A program made the translations under genes and the position numbers. DNA of 64,000 bases from Cytidiella melzeri (taxonomy: Eukaryota > Basidiomycota > Agaricomycetes > Polyporales > Irpicaceae). Location of the stretch: assembly GCA_022592445.1 (NCBI GenBank), contig JABYQR010000116.1, forward strand, positions 52,875 to 116,874, read 5' to 3'. The notes beneath the pieces are model-generated. The model made no database searches, had not been told where the DNA came from, and was given only the letters and a program-made list of their open reading frames with translations. This document shows positions 46,601-58,945 of this stretch, piece by piece. Each line of letters begins with the position of its first letter. Position 1 is the stretch's first letter.

Positions 46601-48554
46601 AAGGAGGGAGAGAAGACATACAGATCGGTTTTGCAGGCTTTGAAGAAATACGACAGGCCTGGGGCTGGGTTTGAGAGGAGGGCTGCATGGTGTAGGGTGA
46701 CAGCACACAGCCCAAGAAAAGAAGTCCTACTAGCAAAGTGTTACACAGCCATGTAGGCATGATAGCGCACATGTTTCTAAGCTCGTTAATAGGAACAGAG
46801 AATATCGTCTCTTTGTACACGCCGGGGCCACCCTTGATGTTGGAATTATCGATGAACACAAGCTGCGTGAACTGTGCGTTTGATGCGTAGATATTACACA
46901 CTATGGGTGCCTAAACGCCGGCCACAGCGTAAGGGCAATTCTATGGCCCCAAACAATGTAGCATGCATAAAACCTATATGAGCCCATCTAGTTGTATGTG
47001 TTCTTTTGTCTTACAAATGGGGTTTTTTATAGAAACTGTTGCTAGCAAGTTATAGCCTATATACTCTTACGCACAATGGGTGCCAAAACGCAGGCCACAG
47101 CGGCGCACAACTACCTAACTGGTTCTATTGCTGGAGAATCAGCCGAAATCATGCCCGCGTTGATGGGGAGTTCAGAGTGCATCCTGATTAACAGGCTAAT
47201 TCACAAATTGATGGCAAAAAAAATCAGCACTTAATCGGACCTCAAATTGCCGTAAATCAGCCCACTCTGAACTCTGCTATTTTTCCTAATCATACTATTA
47301 ATTGGAGTGCACTCTGAACACCCCATCAGCACAGTGCTAATGTTGACTGATTTCCCAGCACAACAATAGTGATTCATTGTATAACCTATAAGGATTGGCC
47401 AAGTACTTGGGTGCCAAGCTACCTCAAGCATTATATCTTTTATAGCTTACTGACTATGAATTCTGTAAGCAAACCTCTTTGTAGCACAAAAGAACACATA
47501 TGTCCAGATGTATCAAAAGCAAGATTGTATTGCTGATCATTGGAGATCAGATCTATGGACAATGTAGATTAGATATGTAGATAAATACAATCAGATAGTA
47601 CATAGCATGTGATTCCATCATCATTATGGCCACACACGATATGATACTTGCACCTTATTGCATTGTGTTCCAGTAGTTTCCATGACTGAATAGCAGAAGT
47701 CCCATGAGGCTTCTGCATGACTCATATTTCATATACCAAATGTATTGAGCTTACTAAAGGCTCAGTCAGCACCATTCAGTTATGTAGGGTGCTCAGTCAT
47801 CGCTTACATTCTCTGTTTTACGATTCCTGAAGAATGAAGAAGAATCGTTCCAGTTCGCGCCAGCGCATTGATGCTTTTTCAGATGTGACCTTTTTGTCCC
47901 CCAAACTGTGGGAATTTGATGGGGTAATACATGTGGTAACAAATTTTGTAACAGTGTGGTGTAATGATTTGATGGTGTTTCATTTGCTTTGTTATTCACT
48001 CTACAAATGCGTGTGATGAGCTGAATCTCCCATCAAAACTCTGTTTTTGTTTTTTGTATTGAACACATGTACATGAATAGACACAAATTTTACATCATCA
48101 GATAGTCCTGCCCTTCAGCAACACACAGACATGAAAATCTTCTTGGATGAACCCAACGTTGGGGATATACAGTCAATATACTGATAAAAGTTGTTCAGAC
48201 TCCGTTTGGAACCCCGCTGATCTTTTTCTTGCAGGTTATCACATGATTTGTTGGCCATCCGGTTTGTACCAATCACATACTTTGCAAGCGGCTGCCGCCG
48301 CATCGGGCCGGGACACTGCATAACACACTAGGGTGCTCACCTGCAAAGACGATGGCAAATCCTTGTCTGACAAGCATGGAAGCTGGAGCTTTGTCCCTTT
48401 CCTCCCATTTTCTCATCAGCTCCGTCTGCACCTTGATATCCTTCATTTGAGCGTGGACAAGCCCTGTCAAGTTCTGTGTGGTATTTGTTAGATGGGTGAG
48501 CGGATGCGCTGTTGGCTGGTAACAAAGTGGAATATGTGTGCGAGGGGTAGAGGC
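46601..48554. other. AT-rich region, no gene recognised
   Basis: About 2 kb of AT-rich sequence. ATGGGTGCC(a/t)AAACGC(a/c)GGCCACAGCG occurs twice (about 46905 and 47079), suggesting decayed repeats. No protein domain seen. Confidence 0.5.
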
Positions 48555-49077
48555 TGTTAAGCTTCGAAGATGAGTCTTATTATTCTTGCTGCTTCAGCAG
48601 CTCTGCTTATATACATGTCTGTATCTACTTATGTAAGCAACTACTATACATGTCTACTTCAGCTATTCTACTGTACTATTAAGTGCATGACTCATGCATG
48701 ACTCATGCTATGAATGCATGACTCATACATGACTCATTGTATGACTAGGCTCAGCACTTGTACCAGAGGCGTACATAATGAGTAAATGACTCATGCTAGT
48801 ACTTGTCCTCAGATGTATGCTTTAGGCATCCTCTGGAGTCATATGTGCTTTCCATGTCATTTCCTATGCTACTAGAACACAGGCGTACATATATGTATAG
48901 TATTACTACAACCCATATCTGTACGTCTCAGCTAATGTAATGGTTACTACTAGAGTTTCCATATACGGCTGCATAATTCCCATACTAAGACTGTGGGAAC
49001 TCTGCTACCTAAAGTGTCCTTATAATAAGGCGTGGGAAACTACATATCATATTATATTATATTATATAGTTTTAACA
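48555..49077 (+). repeat. Solo-type LTR with primer binding site
   Basis: Starts TGTTAAGC and ends TTTTAACA, so the terminal hexamers are inverted repeats as in LTRs. Two bases further, TGGTTTGGGAGCGGC (49080-49094) fits a tRNA primer site, giving plus orientation. No gag or pol follows, so only the 5' end remains. The U3 part holds five TGACTCAT octamers. Confidence 0.6.
48688..48794. promoter_or_regulatory. Cluster of five TGACTCAT (AP-1/Gcn4-type) sites
   Basis: TGACTCAT at 48688-48695, 48699-48706, 48719-48726, 48730-48737 and 48787-48794. TGA(C/G)TCA is the binding site of bZIP factors of the Gcn4/CPC1 type. They lie inside the LTR, where U3 promoter elements would be. Confidence 0.55.
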
Positions 49078-49642
49078 GCTGGTTTGGGAGCGGCGGGGGC
49101 ATCAAGCAGTCCCCCGAGTTGACATTGCGCATCAGAGAGTGACTTGTTGAAGCTAAGTCCCAACAACAACAGTGGGGTCAGCAGTACCACTGACACAGCA
49201 ATTGTAGAACAACGAGATAATGTTGGTAGAGGGGTGGGTGATGCAGAGAGCACCGAAACACAGTAAGTCGTGTCCATCATTGTTGTCCACTCACCTCATT
49301 GACCTCGGAGCGCACGTAAGCTCTTGCCTGTCAGCACCGAGTTGCTCATTGCAGTGCCCGCGAACTGTAAGTTCCTTCGATGTTTCGCTGTGTTCTTGCT
49401 GTGTGCTCGCTGATGATTGTAGATAATTTGTACCGCTCATATTAGTAGGGCCACTTGTCTTACCATACATTTCCCTACCACGCAACTGCAACTGCAACAC
49501 GTACCTAGTATTATTTCAGCAATTTGACATATGTGCAAGACAACCATGGTCACGGGCTCAATGAGGAACCCCAAACGTACGAGAGCTAACTTTTGAGTCG
49601 CAACAGCCACTTCACGATTATAGTTTCATATTTTTCAATGCT

Positions 49643-50209
49643 GTGGCCAACAACACGCTCCTCCCAGACGTTTTCTACTACCTATTGAAGGCGTTACCTC
49701 CCAAGCAGCGATCTCAGCTTTCACAAGTCTTGGACCTCAATGGCGCAAAACCGGTCGAGATATTGGACGAGAAGTTGACACTACGTCACAAACTTGCCTC
49801 CTGGACCAAATTCCCTCGAAAGCCTACCTGAACAGTTGAACGCACCGCTCGTGACCCCTTTCTGGGTCAAACGGACACTCGTCCTTGGCATACAGCAAGA
49901 CACGCTCTCACACTCTCCTGACCCATCTATGCTGTTCTCCGGCGTTGTTCCCACGTCCTGCGACTTGTCTGCTTCGGATAACAAGGTTCTTTCGGCAGGC
50001 ATATCATCCCTTGGAGCTCTGCATTGACGAAGGACGTAACCCATCTGGTCGCGCTATCCACTCCGATTATTGTCAATCACACGACCATCAACAACGACAA
50101 CCACATTTCACACCACGATGCGCTCGAGCCGCGTGCTCTGTCTCCCCTCAACGCCGACAGTGACGAGGAAGACAGCACTTCCGAATTTTTCAGACAACGC
50201 ACACAATGA
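49643..50209 (+). pseudogene. BRCT-domain protein fragment (Rtt107/Brc1-like), frame-broken
   Basis: PKQRSQLSQVLDLNGAKPVE, then VTNLPPGPNSLESLPEQLNA, LVTPFWVKRTLVLG and SALTKDVTHLVALST form a BRCT-type domain pair spread over three frames. Breaks occur near 49780 and 50010. The serine/acidic segment (LNADSDEEDSTSEFF) follows. Neither start nor C-terminus is present. It directly precedes a broken HMG-CoA synthase copy, so both look like transposed or decayed duplicates. Confidence 0.6.
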
Positions 50210-50612
50210 CCACGTTGAACTGGCAGCTCTGACGAGGAGTCACCACCTATTACTAGGACAAGCATGGAGCATGGCTCCCCACTGGCAGGCCTGAGCGATG
50301 AAGCAAAAGTAATCATAGAGGACACTTATCGCGCCGTCTGGACAGACTTTTACAGTGGGAACCATCTCATTGTACGTTGACTCTGCAGTCTCTGGCTTCA
50401 GAGCTTTCGGACGAGCCTGCATCTTTTGATTTCGGGCTAGAAGACGGAGACTGGTGTGTCGAAGCGAATTGGACCGGCCACGTGGTGAGCGAGCATTTGG
50501 ATGTCGATGATCTCTTGTTTGCTTCGAACCAGATTGACGTTTGGGAATGGACTTCAGACGGAACGGTTTACAAAGGTACCACAAAATCGCGGTGTTCCGA
50601 CAAGGAAGCTTC

Positions 50613-51811
50613 GACGTAGGCACCGAGACTGCCGTTGAACGTTGACCTCTTAAAGGCTTCCAAGACCTTCCTCATGGATCTCTTTGCCTCGCACGGCAAC
50701 ACTGACATCGAGGGTGTTGACTCGACGTACGCCTGCTACGGCTCCACTGCCGCCCTTTTCAACGCCGTTAATCCTCCTCCTGGGATGGCCGTAACGTGCT
50801 CGTCGTCTGCGGTAACATTGCCATCTACGCTGAGGGCTCAGGGAGGCCGTCTGGTGGTGCTGGTGCCTGCGCGATGCTCATCGGCCCAAATGCACCTCTC
50901 GTTCTCGAACGTAAGTTTCTTTTCCTTTTGCACACACCTTGATTAACCTCAGAAATAAACATCAGCCGTACACGGAACACATATGGTCTACGCCTACGAT
51001 TTCTACAAGCCCAAGCTTGACTCTGAGTACCCAGAAGTCGACGGCCCGCTCTCCATAACCTCCTACACCTCCGCCGTTGACGCCGCCTACACCAATTACA
51101 AGAAGAAGCATGCGCTCAGGGCAAAGAAAGCCGGCAGCGACGCTCCCGTCTTTTCCCTCGACGACATCGACTACCCCGTTCCACGGCCCCTACGGCAAAA
51201 TGGTGCAAAAGGCGCATGGCCGTCTCGTCTGGAACGACTTTATCTCAAAACCCACTCACCCCAAATACGCCTCCGTCCCCAACCCCTTGGCCGTCCTTTC
51301 CCAAGATTATAGAGATTCCATGCTCGACAAGTCCCTTAAAAAGACGTTCATTGGCCTCGCCAAGCCTCAATTCGATTCGCACGTCGAGCTCAGGATGAAG
51401 TGCTCGAGACGGTGCGGGAACATGTACACCGCATCGCTCTACGGCAGACTCGCCTCGCTCGTGTCGAGCGTCGAACCTGCGGAGTTCCTCGGGAAATGCA
51501 TCAGCATGTTCGCGTATGGCAGTGGCCTCGCCTCTAGCTTCTTCACCATTAAAGTCAAGGGCGACACGTCTCGGATCAGGCGCGAGCTTGATTGAGTGGA
51601 GAGGTTGAGGAAGATGAAGGTCGTTCCATGCCAGGAATATGTCGACGTGCTCAACTTGAAGTTGAGGGAGCACCATCATCTGTCGAAGACGTGGACTCCG
51701 AAGGAGTCGGTGGAGAATATTTGCCCGGGTGGGTACTATCTCGGGCATGTGGATGGGAAGTATAGGAGACAGTACTTGCGCAAGCCGAAGGAGACGACGA
51801 CGACGGTGTAA
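50613..51811 (+). pseudogene. ERG13: HMG-CoA synthase copy, N-terminally truncated and frame-broken
   Basis: Starts inside the protein at DVGTET and covers the catalytic-cysteine region ([20 protein letters not shown]), [20 protein letters not shown], then after an intron-like gap (about 50910-50965) HMVYAYDFYKPKLDSEYPEV, HGPYGKMVQKAHG with the conserved His, and RCGNMYTASLYG. The C-terminus VVPCQEYVDVLNLKLRE runs to a TAA at 51809-51811. Defects: the N-terminal third is missing, a stop after ETAVER, a deletion after FNAVN, a frame break near 51180 and an in-frame TGA at about 51594. Family enzymes condense acetyl-CoA with acetoacetyl-CoA in sterol synthesis; this copy cannot. Confidence 0.88.
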
Positions 51812-52116
51812 GGGCCCTCCCTGAATATAAGGAGTTGTACTTTGCATCATCATGGTTTTTCTCTCTTCCCGTTTGCATTTAGACTGGCATCTCACACAAT
51901 TTGCTTTTTTGTACTCGTAGCATATCATCTCCGTCTTTGTATCCTAGAGGTCTTAGTTTCCAGGTTTATAATCAACAGTCGAGTTGCGGTTCCATCAATG
52001 AGTGTCCACTCTGAGCGTATGATGGCGAAGATGAGAAAAACCGCATGTGAACTGAACTTGGCATGAATCCGTTTCCCATTTGATGCATAGTGGGTATCAT
52101 GGACCGTAGCTAGGTC
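51812..52116. other. 3' flank, nothing recognised
   Basis: Short open frames only. Confidence 0.4.
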
Positions 52117-52338
52117 CTACGTACTGGCCAAAATACCCAAAGACGTAGCATCTCCCAGCCCCAAATTATCGATTAATCTCGTCCTCGTCTTCCCCACCCA
52201 CATCGCCCCGCTCAAGATCACTGGTCTTCCAGGCTTCTTCCCTTTGCCCTCCTCCTGCTCCCAATGCGCGCGATCCAGACCGTCCTCAAGCACGTCAAAT
52301 GTCTCCGGGTCGTTCATCTCTAGGTAATCGAACATAAT
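52117..52338 (-). pseudogene. Unrecognised coding fragment cut by an LTR-like repeat
   Basis: A minus-strand frame (DYLEMNDPETFDVLEDGLDR, GRPVILSGAMWVGKTRTRLI) has coding-like composition but is cut at 52339 by the repeat. No family recognised. Confidence 0.35.
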
Positions 52339-53045
52339 TGTCATGGATGGCCTGACTAGCCCTTAATTTTCACAATTTACCTCTTGTTTTTATCTGTAAA
52401 ACTACGGGCTGTAACCCAGTTACAACCTTTCCTACATAAACTCCTTTGCACGTCTATTAAGCGCCCGTATCACGTGGCTTAGACGCTCCACACGGTCACA
52501 TTACTTGCTACTACGTCACACTGGCATGTGACTTAGCTAAAGTAAGACCACATGGCTACAGACACATGGCTCAGCCCATAGCTAGGGTTTGACGTCATAG
52601 ATACCGTCCACATGGGCTCCTTATTGTTCTTTCCCTATTGTTCTCTTTATGGAAGGATGTTCTCACAGGTGTGGGAATGGGATACAATAGTTGGTCTCCT
52701 TTTAGATAGATTCTCTCACGAGTAGAGTTCTTGGCAAGGTCTAGACAATAGCTATTGTTCTCCTTTAGGTACTTCTTTTGTTCTTTGATCACACGGCTTC
52801 TTGCAAAGCCTACCCTTAACATGGTCTGTGCGCAGTTCCCTGAAGTCTATATAAGCAGCTGCATGTACGCTCCTAGCCCCCATCTCAACCTCTTGGTCTT
52901 TACTGGGCTAGGTAAGCAAACCCCCTCTTGTACTACATAGCGGGTAGTATCAATTCTAACTTGGTCTTTACTGGGCTAGCTTTCTGAATAAGTTTGATAG
53001 CTGGTGAATGCATTGTGCTTCACGCCTGCCACCACCTCCTCGTCG
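52339..53045 (+). repeat. LTR-like repeat, copy 1
   Basis: Starts TGTCATGGATGGCC and is a direct, slightly diverged copy of 57701-58405. Contains a TATA-like TCTATATAAG near 52847, and the phrase TTGGTCTTTACTGGGCTAG twice at its 3' end. The exact 3' boundary is not defined; homology fades after CCACCACCTCCTCGT. Confidence 0.7.
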
Positions 53046-53310
53046 TTTTTCACTTTGTGTCCCTGTTTGTCACGTCGAGCCCCATCTCCGTGTCAGTAAT
53101 CTCCTCCCCCTTCTCCTTTTGCTTCTCCACCAACTCCAGTGCGAGGGACACGCACTCGTGTTTGGTGTGTCAGTAGTCAAACAACCAGGCGGCGCGGGCG
53201 ATTTGGAGTGCAGCATACAGTGTGGGCGCGGTGTGGGTGCGTTCGTGCGGAGGTGAGGTACGCATTTCAGCAGGATAGCGCCAGGTTTGTTACCGGGTCA
53301 CTGGATTTAT

Positions 53311-54033
53311 TTAGAATAGGTTGTTGGAAGGAAACCAAAAAGGCAAAAAGGGCACGTACCGAGTTGTGGGCGCAATGAACAAGTTACCAGGTGTCGGATG
53401 CAACATGAGCAGGTCGCGGGTGAGACTGCGCAGGAGTAGAGCTTGTTGGATGTCTTTCGATCCAAAGTATGTGCGGGTAGGCTCAATGGTGTTGAATAGT
53501 TTTGTGACAATTGTCGCGATGCCTCTGAAGAACGTCGGACCGATGGTGCCCTCCATCTGGTGACTGAACCCTTTGACTTCGACAAAGGTGCCCTGTTGGG
53601 CGGAGACGTCTTGCGAGATACCGGAGGGGTACATGTCGCGGACAGAGGGGAGGAAGACAGCACTGGGAATGTGGGTGCTGGCAAGGCCAGACTGGCAAAG
53701 AGGTGCAAGTGCGGCGACGGAGAGGGAACATAGGATGGCGAGGTTGTGCGGGAGTGTGCAGGGGTAGGTTGAGAGGTCTTTGTTTGGGGTGAATTGGGCG
53801 GGGTTGACAAAGATGAAGACAGCAGTGAGGTCATTGCTCTCTAGCAATCTACAAACTTTTGCAAAAGAAAAGTTAGATGGGTTTACAGTACTACGTATCA
53901 AGCTCTTTGTACCGAGTGAACCGTGTAGAGCACCCATTGTCGCTACAAACCCAACAGACTTCTTTTCCTTGTATGCTTTTTGCCTCCACTCCCTGTAAGC
54001 CGCAATGGGCTCAAGAACCTGGATGTCGTCTGC
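53311..54033 (-). pseudogene. PAN6: Pantothenate synthetase copy, truncated
   Basis: Minus strand: DDIQVLEPIAAYREWRQKAY, then KKSVGFVATMGALH, NDLTAVFIFVNPAQF, DVSAQQGTFVEVKGFSHQME and YFGSKDIQQALLLRSLTRDL are the core of pantoate-beta-alanine ligase. The ATP-binding box reads MGALHGSL, so the second His of the usual LHxGH motif is lost, and about 25 residues of non-family sequence (53850-53905, perhaps an unspliced intron) follow. The C-terminus ends early at FPSNNLF with the TAG at 53311. A TAA precedes DDIQ. It is not a functional gene as it stands. Confidence 0.85.
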
Positions 54034-54235
54034 TTATATGGACATTGTGCCAGGCGACGATCCGGCTCAGGGGTAATACGCTGTTTTGACTGAGGCTGAG
54101 AGGTGCTGGCAGCGCGACAACAGCATATAGAGTTGGATATAGATACAAGGAGGAGAACGACGGGAGAGAGGCAAAAATTGCGCGGGACAAGTCCTATAGC
54201 AGAGTCATGGTAGGTTGTAAAAGAGAATTGATGGT

Positions 54236-54719
54236 TTGATGGTAGACCTACGAGGACACACATCTGAGTTTGGCACGCTCCGCCAAGATTCAGTGCACCT
54301 TGGAAAGCTACATTCACCCCCGCGAATACCTGTCCCAACTCCCAAGAGGGTTTTATACACTACATGGACTTTTGCCTCGCCGCCTTCAGAGAGGAATGTC
54401 ATCCACAAGCTCGTCTCGACGCGGCCATTCACACAGCAGGTACATCTGACTGTGGGCCCTACTTGCCATGACTCCTTCTCTCTAAAAACAAAATATAGAC
54501 ATTGTGTTCCCGCTGCTACCCAACTCGGACCTCCAAGCAAAATTGAATCAGTTGACCACAACATACCGTCGACGCCAATGGAGCATGTTAGATTCTATAC
54601 AGTATGCTCTGGCATACCGCCTTAAAACCAATGCTGGGGAGGAGGTCGATAGGTGGGTGTCAGCACGGTTGACATTGGTGGATTGCTTATTTGAGGTACG
54701 GCTACTAGGTTGGTGGTGA
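54236..54719 (+). pseudogene. Unrecognised coding fragment
   Basis: Two frames (54236-54625, 54504-54719) look partly coding, for example PLLPNSDLQAKLNQLTTTYR and QWSMLDSIQYALAYRLKTNA, with a plausible acceptor near 54498. No family recognised and no stable exon chain. Confidence 0.3.
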
Positions 54720-57358
54720 CGTCATACTTGAACCATAAGGTGAGCTATGTTATATGCTTTTCAAATGCTTTCCCTGTACTGGCCATATAATGTAGTTGTT
54801 AGTGTGTATAGACCCAGTATCATCATCAACTTGCTGGTCTAAATCCAATCTGGTGAGTACACCATCGCCAATTCCCCAGTGCCTATCACTTACGCAACTG
54901 ATCAACTACCAGTCATTCCTGTACCTGCCCTCCCATGTGCAACATGTTTCAGTTACGTCTTCAAACCTCACCCGGACAATTTCTACTGTCCAGAGCTAGG
55001 TGCACATTTGACCCCTAGTTTCATGTGGCTGGGTATACTCTGAAACAATCAGTGAGTTTTTTTTTCTGAACTTGTTGTTCCATGTGTTTTGTTTCAGATT
55101 TACTTTTGAGTGGCTCACAGAGATAAAGTCAATGACAGAGGAGCAGAACAATTCTTGCAAGAGGCCCATCAAAATCTGAGTCATTTTTACTCTGTAGATT
55201 GTTATAGCTCCAACAATGATGAGACAAAGCTTTCTAAAAAGATATGTAAAACAAAAGCAGATCCATCACTGAATACTGACAGCCTTTGTCCACATGATCA
55301 ATCTGTAGTTCAGTCATTGCCTCCAAGCAATAACAAAGACCATCCTGGCAAATCAGGCATTTGTATAGAAATGCCTATTATGATTAAGAAGAACAAAGGA
55401 ACAGAGTGTGGTGTAACTAAAGGACCAGAAGGTGCTGTAGTTGAGTGGAACTCTCAACCTATAGACACAATCACAACACATTAGATGTGTTGTTTGTAAA
55501 GCTTACTTCAATGCCAATCCCAATCAAATTAGATGGATTGGAAACTAATGTGGTACCTATTGCAGCATTATGTGTAAGCATCCTGATGGCATCCAAAGAA
55601 CAATAAACTGTGTACAAGTGCCAGTAATAGTGATTTTTGGCATGACAGACTAAACATTCCAGGGTCAACCAAGGAAGTACAATGTTGTCAACATGCACAA
55701 TTTTTGCAGTCACTAGTCTAAATATATACTTGCTTATCAAGAGGTTCAACATACCAGGACACTCTTATTGCTCATTATTTCTCAGATAAACACATGACTG
55801 GAGATAAACCCATGACTGGGGGATTGTCTGGATGTTTGGGACAGGAGTTTCAAGAGTTAGAATTGCTAGATGAGATTACAAAATTAGATTTTGAAAAGAA
55901 ATTACCCAAGGATGTAGGCAGTACAGCATGGAACCATCTGATATCATTATATAGATATGCAAGAGGAAGTGACTATTGTGCCTATAACACTGCCTAGTCC
56001 GTCACAATGAGATTCAATCAGCACATATGATATTGAGGATCCATTTCAAGAGGCAGACTGGCAAGTACTTGACAAACAGAGAAAACTAACAAACCAATAT
56101 ACATCTGAACCTGAAGCTATCAAGAAAAAAACCATTGGGAGTCAATGTTGATGCCAGGCAATATATTCCTGCTCAGGGTACTGTACAGATCAGTCAACTG
56201 AGTAAGCTAATAGGTGTTCATATTCATAATAAGTGTAGACATGAAGTAGCTGAACCTCAAGAAACTTCTACCCGGCCAGCTAAATGTCAGAAAAAACATC
56301 AATGACTGTATACCTGTAATCAATGGTCCTACAGGATTTTTATGGAATGGTCAAGCATATAGCTGTGCATTTGGTAGTCTGTCCACTATATATATTGAGC
56401 ATCATGAGGTATACACCAGAGGAGTGGCATAAATTGACATCAACAACAAATGAATTTTTATAACATATTCTGTGACATGTTTGAAGGTGTAGATCCTGAC
56501 TCAGAGGATATAGATGAAGCTCAAGACCATATACAGCTTGGATTTCATCGGAAAGATCCAAGTATGTGCTCAATCAGTACAACCATGTGAATTCTACTCA
56601 AACCTGATGTTAGCCATATTGTCAAAATTATAGACTGCATGTTATGTCAGGAAGATATATCTTCTAGCTTATTTTCCAACTCTCTAATGTGGCAGTGTAC
56701 AAAGTCTGCATGGAGATATAAAGCAAATAAAGCAGAAATGTGTGATGCTCCAACTAGTTCTGCATGGATGACAGCTCTATTGAGAACAAATTCTAAAGAA
56801 AATGCAGTGACTGTCACAGCATAATGGAGAATATATACAAATTTGATCATGCACCACTGTTTATTGCAATGTGTATAAAGCTATTGGAGTGAGGATTGGG
56901 CATGGGCAAGACAAGGTAACCACTTACTGGAAGAGAAGACAAGTTGTAGATGCATGATGTAGGTACTTCTAGATTGGATTTCCAATCAACTGTATAGTCC
57001 GGGAAACTCCACGTAGTGTGAGTCGCACTGGCGAGGTGCTCACCCAACTATAAGAGCAAGAGCTGGTTGTCAGGTTCCAACATGTCATGAAAGTTAGTGG
57101 ATATGATTACAAACTGCATGCCATCATTTACTATGGAAAAATCACTATACATCTCATATAGGAATTGATAACAGAGATCTGTGGTTTTACAAGGGTATAA
57201 GTACAGGTAGACATACTGAATATGACAGAAACATGAGTGATGTAAACTGCAACATGTTGGCCACAGAAAAACACAGTTTGGATATTACAGTAGCAATTTA
57301 TACCTGTTGTGATGCTTAAGATACCTGTGTTAGATTTACAATTTATTAATATCAATGA
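54720..57358. other. AT-rich decayed sequence, probably old transposon
   Basis: Frames at 55110-55484, 55794-55997 and 56639-56824 (+) are Lys/Asn/Ser-rich and much more AT-rich than host genes, and are separated by stops. The composition and proximity to LTR remnants suggest a decayed transposon, but no diagnostic motif was found. Confidence 0.4.
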
Positions 57359-57631
57359 TGTTGTGAGAAATGCCTAAAGTCTTCAGGAATTGTACTTCCC
57401 GCTTGCCGGCCCTGCTAACGCTAGTTGTAGTATTAGCAAGCAGGACTGTGCATTACCAATCCTTACACATATGATTACCAATCCTTACTCATATGACATT
57501 ACTGTAGCATTAGTAATCTAGTTAAAGACATGTATATATACCGCTCCTAGAGAGCAGAGAAATAATAAGACACTTACTCCCAGAGTTAGTTGACCTTCCA
57601 AGTCATCCCCTACACTTGTAACTTTCAAACA
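57359..57631 (+). repeat. Copia 5' LTR remnant
   Basis: TGTTGTGAGAAATGCC...TTTCAAACA, with a TATA-like ATGTATATATACC near 57531. It is followed at 57632 by GGTTATGAGCCCCAG, the same half-tRNA primer site as in the copia at 21682-26904. The internal part is cut after about 55 bp by the repeat at 57701. Confidence 0.65.
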
Positions 57632-57700
57632 GGTTATGAGCCCCAGCTTCTAACTCTTACTACCACTCCTCTACTCTGAAACCCTCTTCAAGCTCGACAC

Positions 57701-58405
57701 TGTCATGGATGGCCTGACTAGCCCTTAATTTTCGCAATTTACCTCTTGTTTTTATCTATAAAACTCCGGGCTGCAGCTCAGTTGCAACCTTCTCTGCACA
57801 AACTCCTTTGCACATCTATTAAGCGCCCGTATCACGTGGCTTAGACACTCCACACGGTCACATTACTTGCTACTACGTCACACTGGCATGTGACTTAGCT
57901 TAAGTAAGACCACATGGCTACAACCACATGGCTCAGCCCATAGCTAGGGTTTGATGTCATAGATGACGTCCACATGGACTCCTTTTGTTTGTTCCTTATT
58001 GTTCTCTTTATGGAAGGATGTTCTCACAGGTGTGGGAATGGAACACAATAGTTGGTCTCCTTTTAGATAGATTCTCTCACGAGTAGAGTTCTTGGCAAGG
58101 TCTAGACAATAGCTATCGTTCTCCTTTAGGTAGTTCTTTTGTTCTTTGTTCACATGGCTTCTTGCAAAGCCTTCCCTCAACATGGTCTGTGCGCAGGTCC
58201 ATGAAGTCTATATAAGATGCTGCATGTACGCTCCTAGCCCCCCATCTCGACCTCTTGGTCTTTACTGGGCTGGGTAAGCCACTCCCTCCTGTACTACATA
58301 GCTAGTAGTATTCAATGCTAACTTGGTCTTTACTGGGCTAGCCTTCTGAATAAGTTTGATAGCTGGTGAACGCATTGTGCTTCACGCCTGCCACCACCTC
58401 CTCGT
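57701..58405 (+). repeat. LTR-like repeat, copy 2
   Basis: Direct copy of 52339-53045 with scattered substitutions. It ends some 20 bp before the LTR of gypsy-2. The pair could be the two LTRs of one element spanning 52.3-58.4 kb, or two independent solo LTRs; no matching target duplication was found. Confidence 0.65.
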
Positions 58406-58423
58406 TGTCATCCACATCGTGTC

Positions 58424-58800
58424 TGTCACGACCATGCACACTTTTTCCTTTCTTTTCCTTTTATTTTCGTTATCCTATCTTTTCAATTTCCTTATCTTAT
58501 CTTATCGATGGTACATGGCTACTGCATGTGATCAAGTGCATGTGACAGACCGGTCACATGATCATGGAAGGTACTGGAACATTGTGGAACATTGTAGAAC
58601 ATCGCACCATAGCACACCATACGTTCCCACAGCAGTGTTAGGAGTACAGACCCGGTACCAGGGGTCCTTGTCTGAGATGTATATAAACCCACCCTGTAGC
58701 TCCCTAAAGACCTCAGATTCTACCTCCTGGTCTTTAGGTGACGTCCACCTTGTACCTAGTCCTTCACAGTACTAATATAACCTGGTCTTTAGCTCATCGT
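58424..58800 (+). repeat. 5' LTR of gypsy-2 (3' limit approximate)
   Basis: TGTCACGACC start, a TATA element (TGTATATAAACCC, about 58677-58689) and CTGGTCTTTAG twice near the end, as in the LTR-like repeats upstream. No second copy is in the window, so the end is an estimate. Confidence 0.6.
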
Positions 58801-58945
58801 TAGCTGCTCCCTCGTCGTTGTCTCTCCATCATCATCATCATCATTTCCCTTGTCGTCATCGTCCACGCGAGTCCGCTCGTCGTTCCTCCATCCCCGTCGT
58901 CACTTCCTCGCTCTTCATAGAGTTTGGTTGTGTTCTTGACATTAG

